Source of the DNA: a bacterium
GTDB lineage: Bacteria > Desulfobacterota > DSWW01
NCBI GenBank assembly: GCA_030609865.1
Contig: JAUWSZ010000040.1
Coordinates: 1-9,853, forward strand
Reading direction: 5' to 3'
DNA length: 9,853 nt
Positions within the stretch are counted from its first letter, which is position 1. The number at the start of each line of letters is the position of its first letter. The notes under the pieces are model-generated. The model was not told the DNA's origin. It did no database searches and saw only the letters and a list, made by a program, of their open reading frames with translations. Shown here one piece after another: positions 1 through 5,483 of this stretch. The translations under genes and the position numbers were made by a program.

Positions 1-314
1 ATCTGCAGCGGGGCATCCTGCTGCGCGAGGGGTGGAAGGCCAGGGAATCGGATGTCCCCGCAGGATTCAATTTCACCGAGCCGGTTCAGTCCGACATGCT
101 CAATCCTCAACTGCTCGTGCCGGGCCCCACAGAAGAGCCGGTCTCTGTAAGGGGGAATGTCCTCGACAGGGAAAAATTCGAGGCGATGCGACAGGATTTT
201 TACGAACTTCGTGGGTGGGATCCCAAGACGGGCCTGCAGACGCGCCGGATTCTCGAACGGCTCGGCCTGTCCGACATTATCCCGGAGATGACAACGAGAG
301 GGCTGGTTGCCTGA
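1..314 (+). CDS. Aldehyde:ferredoxin oxidoreductase, C-terminal end (5' truncated by window)
   Basis: The reading frame is open from base 3 and ends in TGA at 312-314, giving about 103 residues. The tail carries the usual C-terminal signature of tungsten AOR-family enzymes: an REGW segment near the start (family: REGF), then YELRGWDPKTG followed by an ILERLGL helix. AORs use a tungsto-bispterin and a [4Fe-4S] cluster to oxidise aldehydes to carboxylates with ferredoxin, in the cytoplasm. The cofactor-binding parts lie outside the window, so the subfamily (aldehyde, formaldehyde or a specialised benzoyl-CoA-type relative) cannot be decided. The gene ends about 70 bp before the next promoter. 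It is probably a separate transcript, and no clear hairpin-plus-T-tract terminator is visible. Confidence 0.85.
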   Translation, partial: LQRGILLREGWKARESDVPAGFNFTEPVQSDMLNPQLLVPGPTEEPVSVRGNVLDREKFEAMRQDFYELRGWDPKTGLQTRRILERLGLSDIIPEMTTRGLVA

Positions 315-331
315 ATCGAACCCACCTTCAA

Positions 332-345
332 ATGAACCGGTTCAT
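332..345. promoter_or_regulatory. Perfect 14-bp palindrome, candidate operator
   Basis: ATGAACCGGTTCAT is a perfect palindrome without a spacer. It lies 18 bp after the AOR stop and 39 bp before the -35 box of the following operon. Palindromes of this size and base make-up are typical targets of TetR-type dimeric regulators, which often control acyl-CoA pathway operons. No regulator gene is in the window, so the assignment is inference. Confidence 0.45.
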
Positions 346-384
346 CCTCTGTCTTCGCTTTTCCACAAATGACACCCTCCGTTC

Positions 385-414
385 TTGACAAGTCGTATGA
401 ATACCCCTCATAAA
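385..414 (+). promoter_or_regulatory. Sigma70-type promoter of the DUF35/thiolase operon
   Basis: A perfect -35 box TTGACA (385-390) is followed after 18 bp by CATAAA (409-414), one change from TATAAA. The predicted start is near 421, leaving a leader of about 55 nt before the DUF35 gene at 476. The leader holds two Shine-Dalgarno-like runs: AAGGAGG at 444-450, and AAGGAG at 463-468, which serves the ATG at 476. Confidence 0.6.
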
Positions 415-475
415 TAGAAGCGTTGGCCAAGAACCCTCTTCTCAAGGAGGGACAGAATGACAAAGGAGAAGAACC

Positions 476-937
476 ATGGAAAGTTGGCTGCAGGAAGTCG
501 AACCCCTGACCCTGAAGGGGCAGATCGCAGTACCCTATACGTGGTGGGTCGGCGAAACCGGAAGCCGTTTTCTCATCGCCCTTCGGGACGAGGGAAAGAT
601 CCTCGGCAACCGCTGTGACAGCTGCAACACGGTTTTCGTGCCGCCACGGAAGAACTGCGGCAGGTGTTTCGTCGATACCGGGGAGTGGGTGGAGCTCAGC
701 GACCAGGGGGTTGTGAAGGCCCACACCATCGTCCGGTTCTCCCACCCTCTTCAGCCTGTGGAACCCCCGTTCGCGTACGCAATGATTCAGCTCGACGGGG
801 CGGACGTGAGCCTGGTCCACCTGATCAAGAAAGACCTGGACAAGCTGAAAAATGGCGTCCGGGTCCGGGCGTGCTTCAAGGAACAACAGGAGCGGAAGGG
901 ACACATCCTGGACATCGACGGTTTCGAGATCATCTGA
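476..937 (+). CDS. DUF35 OB-fold/zinc-ribbon protein (thiolase partner 1)
   Basis: This 153-residue protein has the DUF35 layout: an N-terminal helix region, a rubredoxin-like zinc ribbon with Cys47-x2-Cys50 and Cys61-x2-Cys64, and a C-terminal OB-fold ending in VRACFKEQQ and a beta strand. DUF35 proteins bind thiolase-superfamily subunits as obligate partners, for example ChsH2 with Ltp2 in steroid side-chain cleavage and BbsA with BbsB in anaerobic toluene degradation, and help hold the CoA substrate. The start has an AAGGAG Shine-Dalgarno 7 nt upstream. The thiolase-fold gene follows after 21 bp, so this is its most likely partner. All four zinc ligands are present. The precise substrate is unknown. 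Confidence 0.88.
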   Translation: MESWLQEVEPLTLKGQIAVPYTWWVGETGSRFLIALRDEGKILGNRCDSCNTVFVPPRKNCGRCFVDTGEWVELSDQGVVKAHTIVRFSHPLQPVEPPFAYAMIQLDGADVSLVHLIKKDLDKLKNGVRVRACFKEQQERKGHILDIDGFEII

Positions 938-958
938 TCCCCTCGGGTGGAGGACGAA

Positions 959-2101
959 ATGGACAACATAGCCATTGTGGGCGTTGCACAAACCAAGTAC
1001 GAGCGAAAGAAGAAAGACAAGACCTACTACGACCTGGTCTATGAAATGACCCGAGAGGCGATGGACGACGCGGGCCTGACCCTCGAGGACATTGACAATG
1101 TGATCACCGTGTCCAACGACTTCCTCGATGGGCGAACCATTTCCTCCATGGGCGTGGGGGATGCGGCCGGGGCCCACGACAAGAACGTATCCACCGTCGA
1201 GGGGGATGGGACGTTCGGGGCATTCTATGGAGCCATGCGGGTGCTCGGCGGGTTCCGGAGCACCCTGGTCGTGGTTCACGCCAAGGGAAGCGAGGGGGAC
1301 GTTCGAACCGTCACGAACGGCATGTTCGACCCCATATACCAGCGCCTGCTCGGACTGGAGGCGGTCAGTTCCTCGGCACTCCAGGCGAGCATGTACATGG
1401 ATCGTTACGGGCTCACCGAGGAAGATTTTGCCAAGGTTTCGGTTAAGAACCACGGTAACGCAAAGAACAATCCGCTCGCTCATCTCCCCCTGGATCTGAC
1501 CGTCGATGACGTAATGGGTTCGGAAAAGATCGCGGACCCGATCAAACGGCTGGACTGCAGTCCGGTGAGCGACGGCGCGGCGGCCATCATCATTGCCGAC
1601 GAAAGGCACGCCCAAACCGCGAGAACCCGGCCCGTCTGGATCAAAGGCATCGCCCACTGTTCGGACGAGTATTTTCTCGGTGATCGCGACCTGGCCGAAC
1701 CGAAGGCCTTGGGGGACGCTGCAAAGAGGGCGTACGCAATGGCCGGCATCACCGACCCGATCAAGTCCCTCGATGTGGTGGAACTCTACGATGCTTTCAG
1801 CTACATGGAGCCCCTTTGGTTGGAAGGTTTCGGTCTTTGCGGCCCGGGACAAGGCGGGAAACTCCTGGACAAAGGCATCACCTCCATGTCCGGGTCACTG
1901 CCCGTCAACCCCTCCGGAGGAGTCCTCTCCGCGCATGCCATGCTGGTGGCCGGATTGGCCCGTATCATCGAGTCGGTTCTCCAACTCAGGGGAGAGGCCG
2001 GCGAGCGGCAGGTGGAAGGGGCAAAGACGGCACTGGCTCACGGCATCAACGGACCCTGCGGCCAGAGCCACTGCGTGTGGATTCTGAGCAACGAGAAATG
2101 A
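959..2101 (+). CDS. Thiolase-fold protein without the nucleophilic Cys (probable acyl-CoA lyase/aldolase-like), copy 1
   Basis: This 380-residue SCP2-type thiolase-superfamily protein begins MDNIAIVGVAQT, the usual first strand and loop. ATG 959 is preferred over an in-frame GTG at 947, because GGAGG (949-953) sits 5 nt before the ATG. The NHGNA motif (164-168) and NPSGG (317-321) are present. However, the VExACxSG nucleophile motif reads VEGDGTFG (80-87), with Gly84 at the Cys position. The HDCF motif reads YDAF with Tyr277 replacing His, and the GHP motif reads AHA (His326). A normal thiolase mechanism is therefore unlikely. The Ltp2 retro-aldolase, also a DUF35 partner, shows a similar repurposing with Tyr in the active site. 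It lies 10 bp before the second thiolase-fold gene. A structural, non-catalytic subunit is also possible. Confidence 0.85.
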   Translation: MDNIAIVGVAQTKYERKKKDKTYYDLVYEMTREAMDDAGLTLEDIDNVITVSNDFLDGRTISSMGVGDAAGAHDKNVSTVEGDGTFGAFYGAMRVLGGFRSTLVVVHAKGSEGDVRTVTNGMFDPIYQRLLGLEAVSSSALQASMYMDRYGLTEEDFAKVSVKNHGNAKNNPLAHLPLDLTVDDVMGSEKIADPIKRLDCSPVSDGAAAIIIADERHAQTARTRPVWIKGIAHCSDEYFLGDRDLAEPKALGDAAKRAYAMAGITDPIKSLDVVELYDAFSYMEPLWLEGFGLCGPGQGGKLLDKGITSMSGSLPVNPSGGVLSAHAMLVAGLARIIESVLQLRGEAGERQVEGAKTALAHGINGPCGQSHCVWILSNEK

Positions 2102-2111
2102 GAGGTACACC

Positions 2112-3272
2112 ATGGCACAGAGAGTTGCAATCGTCGGCACCGGTCAGACCGACCACAAGAGCCACCGGCCGGATGTGAACGGCCGGGAGATGATCCACGA
2201 GGCGGTCACGCGTGCCCTGGAAGACTGTGAGCTGACCATCCGGGACATCGACGCCATCGTGATCGGCAACATGGACCATTTCGAGTCGATCAACTACGTG
2301 GACACCTGGAGTGTCGAAGGTTCCGGCGGTGTCATGAAGCCGATCATGAAGGTGACCACCGGAGGAACCACAGGCGCCTCGGTGGCCATTGCCGCCTACT
2401 ATCACGTCGCTTCCGGGTTGTTCGACAGGGTGCTGGCCATCGGTTGGGAGAAGAACTCGGAGAGCGATACCACGGCGGCCATCATTACCTGCAGCGACCC
2501 GATCTGGGACCGGTTCTCCTATTCCGGGGCCATCCCAAGCCTGGCCACCGAAGCGAGCGCATACATGAAACAGTACGGGGCCACACAGGAAGATGCGGCA
2601 CGGGTGGCGGTGAGAGACCGCAACAACGCCATGAACAACCCCCACGCCCACCTGCGCCGGCCCATCACCCTGGAAGACGTCATGGAATCCCCCATGCTCG
2701 CCTACCCGATCAAACTCCTGGATGTCTGCCCCCGGACGGACGGCGCTTGCGCGGTCGTATTCGCGGCAGACGGGACGGCCCAGAAGATGGCGCCGAAGCC
2801 TGCCTGGGTCCACGCTTCCTCGGTCCGCCACACTTACACCTGGTTCGGGGACTCGACCGACTACGACGCAGGGCTCGTTTCCCTGCAGCGGGCTTCCGAG
2901 GAGGCGTACCGGAAGGCGGGCATCGAAAATCCTGCCGAAGAGCTGGACGTGGCCGAACTCTATCTTCCTTACACCTATGCCGGGCTCAAATGGATGGAAG
3001 ACCTCGGATTCTGCGGGCCTGGTGAAGGCCCACGGTTCGTAGGTGACGGGCACACCGAAATGGATGGGAAGATCCCGGTCAACCCGTCCGGCGGCGTGAT
3101 CAGCACCAACTGTATTGGCGCCACCGCGCTGCTGAGGGTGGCCGAAGCAGCCATCCAGCTGATGGGCAAGGGGGGAGCGCGCCAGGTCCCGGATGTGAAT
3201 CTGGCCCTCGCAACCGGCTTCGGTGGTTGCTTCTGGTCCGACGTCATGATCCTGGGGGCCGAGCGCCCCTGA
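2112..3272 (+). CDS. Thiolase-fold protein without the nucleophilic Cys, copy 2
   Basis: This 386-residue protein of the same superfamily begins MAQRVAIVGTGQTDH. An AGAGG Shine-Dalgarno overlaps the stop of copy 1, suggesting translational coupling. At the nucleophile motif it reads VTTGGTTGA (81-89), with Gly85 in the Cys position. The HDCF position reads YLPY (Tyr284, Asp replaced by Leu). The GHP region reads TNC (332-334), so the usual His is also lost. NPSGG (324-328) and the FCGPGEG loop are kept. It therefore keeps the fold and probably CoA binding but has even fewer canonical catalytic residues than copy 1. It is clearly divergent from copy 1, so this is not a recent duplication. It is followed after 22 bp by the second DUF35 gene. 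A thiolase, aldolase or regulatory-subunit role cannot be separated by reading alone. Confidence 0.84.
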   Translation: MAQRVAIVGTGQTDHKSHRPDVNGREMIHEAVTRALEDCELTIRDIDAIVIGNMDHFESINYVDTWSVEGSGGVMKPIMKVTTGGTTGASVAIAAYYHVASGLFDRVLAIGWEKNSESDTTAAIITCSDPIWDRFSYSGAIPSLATEASAYMKQYGATQEDAARVAVRDRNNAMNNPHAHLRRPITLEDVMESPMLAYPIKLLDVCPRTDGACAVVFAADGTAQKMAPKPAWVHASSVRHTYTWFGDSTDYDAGLVSLQRASEEAYRKAGIENPAEELDVAELYLPYTYAGLKWMEDLGFCGPGEGPRFVGDGHTEMDGKIPVNPSGGVISTNCIGATALLRVAEAAIQLMGKGGARQVPDVNLALATGFGGCFWSDVMILGAERP

Positions 3273-3294
3273 GTTCAGAAAGGAGAACCTTTCC

Positions 3295-3774
3295 ATGACA
3301 ACAGAACGAGATTACGACAAATTGCTCACGGTGACCCTGGAAACACCCATGCCCTACGAGTGGTCCGTCGGCATTCACGGGAGCCGGTTCTTCCAGGAGA
3401 TCAAGGAGCGGCAGCGGTTCATAGGGATTCGCTGCCCGGAGTGCGAAAAAGTATATGTACACCCGAGACGGGTCTGCGGTCCCTGCTTCATCGAGATGGA
3501 CGAACTCGTCCCCCTCACGGACCAGGGAACCCTCCGGGCCTTTTCCGTCGTCAATTATCCCTTCCTCGATCCGGATACCGGTGCGCAGCGCCCGATCCCC
3601 TATACCTACGGCTACATACAGATGGACGGGGCAGACAGCATCTTCTCCCACATCATCAACGAGACGGACGTAGAGAAGATCGAGGTGGGCATGAGGGTGA
3701 GGGCCGTTTTCAAGTCGAAAGATGAGATGCAGGGCCACATGAGCGACATCACGTACTTTGACATCATTCGGTGA
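3295..3774 (+). CDS. DUF35 OB-fold/zinc-ribbon protein (thiolase partner 2)
   Basis: This 159-residue DUF35 protein has the same plan as the first gene of the operon. The zinc ribbon Cys47-x2-Cys50 / Cys61-x2-Cys64 is at identical residue numbers, followed by an OB-fold containing GMRVRAVFKSK near the C-terminus. The N-terminus (YEWSVGIHGSRFF) parallels YTWWVGETGSRFL of copy 1, so the two are paralogues. AAAGGAG at 3279-3285 is the Shine-Dalgarno. It is the last gene of the operon and probably partners the adjacent thiolase-fold copy 2. The stop is followed by an AT-rich spacer, then the end of a converging operon. Confidence 0.88.
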   Translation: MTTERDYDKLLTVTLETPMPYEWSVGIHGSRFFQEIKERQRFIGIRCPECEKVYVHPRRVCGPCFIEMDELVPLTDQGTLRAFSVVNYPFLDPDTGAQRPIPYTYGYIQMDGADSIFSHIINETDVEKIEVGMRVRAVFKSKDEMQGHMSDITYFDIIR

Positions 3775-3805
3775 TGGCTGTGAACAACTCGAGGAGATTT
3801 AACTT

Positions 3806-3846
3806 TAACTATTTAATGCAACTAGCTATAATAACTAACTATTTAA
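3806..3846. repeat. AT-rich spacer with an 11-bp direct repeat
   Basis: TAACTATTTAA occurs at 3806-3816 and again at 3836-3846, exactly 30 bp apart. The surrounding stretch (about 3798-3862) is strikingly AT-rich against GC-rich genes on both sides. It lies between two converging operons, so it may serve termination or be a scar of insertion. An AATGC/GCATT pairing (3815-3819 with 3847-3851) could close a long, weak hairpin. No classical terminator is evident. A small GATTC-GAAG-GAATC hairpin lies at 3868-3881. Confidence 0.5.
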
Positions 3847-3901
3847 GCATTGTAAATTGTTAGAGATGATTCGAAGGAATCCCTGTCGGCGAGGTTCGAA
3901 C

Positions 3902-4660
3902 TCAATGGCCGTACAGGTTCATCAACCAGGAGAACGGGGCCGAGATCCTGCCGAATGCCGTGCCCAGGATCCTCGCCGTCCTTCCGTACCTGCCCACGCC
4001 CGCAGGCGGGTTGAGCGGCGGAAACAGGGGTTCTCCCCGGTTGCCGGCACCGGACAGCCTCTCCTCAAATCGAAGCAACGCATCCAGCTGTCCTTCTTCC
4101 CGGATCGGATAGAAAGGGCATTCTCTCGTCTCGTCTTCCCTGCACTGCTTGACGAGTTCCTCTTCAGGCACGCAAGGGGTTCTCATCCTCATCGGGCAGT
4201 TCCCTGCCGTGCAGATTCCATTCGTCACGCCCATAATGCAGACACAGCCGGGAATACAGGTCTCCGGGCCGCCCACGTGTTCCCAGTCCACATCACGCCC
4301 CCCTGCACCGAGCGTATCACAGAACGGAACGACCCTCTTCGTCCCATCCGTGATCCAAAACAGGGTCTTGACCCCCATGGAACAGCTGCACACCCCGATC
4401 GCATCCGACTTCCTGATTTTCCTCCTGAACTGACGAAGCCTTTGATACAGGATCGAGTGCGCACACAAGGCCGCCACCCAGCACGCATCGACCTGGATGC
4501 CCCTTTCTTGCAGGAATCCCTCGAGCTTCTCGAAAGCAGGATCGGCCGTCGCCCCTGAGCTTGCCCCACACCATCCACACCGAAGGATGAAGATACGCTC
4601 CACACCGTCCAGCAACGCGGACAGCTCATCTTGAGGCTTGTATTCTATCTTGATGGACAC
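3902..4660 (-). CDS. Cysteine-rich MTHFR_C (MetV)-like protein, paralogue 2
   Basis: This 252-residue protein starts at GTG 4660-4658 with only a weak purine run (GAAAG) upstream. It resembles the MTHFR_C/MetV family: a strand ending in RCGWC (Cys28, Cys31), a KSDAIGVCSCSMGVKTL segment matching the family's ADAI-acGvGvQ motif, then a Cys cluster at 135/139/141, a GICTAGNC motif (Cys150, Cys155) and a TPC (Cys163) matching the GPC of the family, plus Cys173 and Cys181. It has fifteen cysteines in all. MetV is the small metal-binding subunit of acetogen-type methylene-tetrahydrofolate reductase, but no metF is next to it here. The role is therefore unknown; metal (zinc or Fe-S) binding is inferred. 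It is the last gene of the operon led by the MerB-like selenoprotein gene, 26 bp after its paralogue. Confidence 0.72.
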   Translation of the reverse strand: MSIKIEYKPQDELSALLDGVERIFILRCGWCGASSGATADPAFEKLEGFLQERGIQVDACWVAALCAHSILYQRLRQFRRKIRKSDAIGVCSCSMGVKTLFWITDGTKRVVPFCDTLGAGGRDVDWEHVGGPETCIPGCVCIMGVTNGICTAGNCPMRMRTPCVPEEELVKQCREDETRECPFYPIREEGQLDALLRFEERLSGAGNRGEPLFPPLNPPAGVGRYGRTARILGTAFGRISAPFSWLMNLYGH

Positions 4661-4686
4661 GTTGTTCTTTCAGAGGACGAAGCCCC

Positions 4687-5478
4687 TCAGAACCGGATCT
4701 TCCGAACCGGGGGCTGATCCGTCACCGCACTCATCACGGCAAAAGGCCTGGACAAGCGCGCGAACACGGCGGCAATCGAATGCTTCGACCACTTTCGCTC
4801 GCCCTTGAGCGGCCTGGAGATCTCAAACAGGGGCCTTCGCGGCTCCCCCTCCTGTTGCTTTCTTCTCAGGGTTCGTTCATACGAGACGAGTCTGTCCAGC
4901 AGCTTCTTCTCCTTGACGAAGAAGAAGGGGCAGTCTCGTGCAGGATCCTCCCTGCATTCCTTTACGATCTCTTCCTCCCTCCTGCACGGGACCCGCAGGC
5001 CCTGCACGCAATTGCCGACCGTGCAGATCCCGTCCGTGAATCCCAGCACACATTGGCCACAAGCGGAACACGAGGAGAGGAGTGGGTTGTCTACTTCGTT
5101 GTAGTAGGCACAGCAATAGATGCTGCTCAAGTCGAGGAAGGGAATGACTCGCTTCTTCCGCTTCATGACGAGGTGCACACTGTTCACACCCAGGGGGCAG
5201 CTCACCATGCCGATCGCATCGGCCTGGTCGATTTTCTTTCCGAACTGCTCGATGCTTGCCTGCATGCCATAGGGGACGCAGGGGCAGAAGACGATGCGGT
5301 TTCCGGTTACCTCGATCCCCTTGTCCAAGAGGTAGCCCTCGAGTCTGCGCTTCGCCTCGGCGCTGTGCTCCCACCAGAGAGCAGGGCAGATCCCGCACCT
5401 CAGGAGAAAAAGGCGTTCCACCCCCTGCAGGGACTCTTCGATCTCTTCCCTGGGTTTGTATCGAGTGAGCGCGGGCAT
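4687..5478 (-). CDS. Cysteine-rich MTHFR_C (MetV)-like protein, paralogue 1
   Basis: This 263-residue protein starts at ATG 5478-5476, only 5 bp after the stop of the MerB-like gene. It has a weak AGG before it, so translational coupling is likely. It shares the plan of its paralogue: RCGIC (Cys28, Cys31), ADAIGMVSCPLGVNSV, a GICTVGNC motif (Cys152, Cys157), and VPC (165) followed by Cys175 and Cys183. Its middle cluster is more regular, CSACGQC (Cys137, 140, 143), and it adds CPC (65, 67) and CC (122-123), fifteen Cys in total. This is enough for one or more Fe-S clusters or zinc sites. The C-terminal ~60 residues are basic and less conserved between the two copies. Function is unknown; a metal-binding or electron/methyl-transfer partner for the selenoprotein is inference. 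Confidence 0.74.
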   Translation of the reverse strand: MPALTRYKPREEIEESLQGVERLFLLRCGICPALWWEHSAEAKRRLEGYLLDKGIEVTGNRIVFCPCVPYGMQASIEQFGKKIDQADAIGMVSCPLGVNSVHLVMKRKKRVIPFLDLSSIYCCAYYNEVDNPLLSSCSACGQCVLGFTDGICTVGNCVQGLRVPCRREEEIVKECREDPARDCPFFFVKEKKLLDRLVSYERTLRRKQQEGEPRRPLFEISRPLKGERKWSKHSIAAVFARLSRPFAVMSAVTDQPPVRKIRF

Positions 5479-5483
5479 CGTGC

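Noticed and set aside
457..475. Alternative ATG at 457 with a strong AAGGAGG before it
   Set aside because: Out of frame with the DUF35 gene and gives unrecognisable protein. The ATG at 476 has its own AAGGAG and opens the conserved frame. It could at most be a leader start.
200..1852. 550-residue open frame on the - strand
   Set aside because: It is antisense to AOR, DUF35 and thiolase genes that have clear family motifs and ribosome binding sites. Its own protein shows no recognisable family.
2046..3296. 416-residue open frame on the - strand
   Set aside because: Shadow of the second thiolase-fold gene; low-complexity, His/Gly/Val-rich text without motifs.
3885..3905. tRNA T-loop-like GGTTCGAACTC, possible tRNA end or attachment site
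   Set aside because: Stem pairing is only 3 bp, no acceptor stem or CCA follows on either strand, and no integrase is present.
3857..4558. 233-residue open frame on the + strand
   Set aside because: Antisense shadow of the cysteine-rich MetV-like gene, which has conserved Cys motifs shared with its neighbour.
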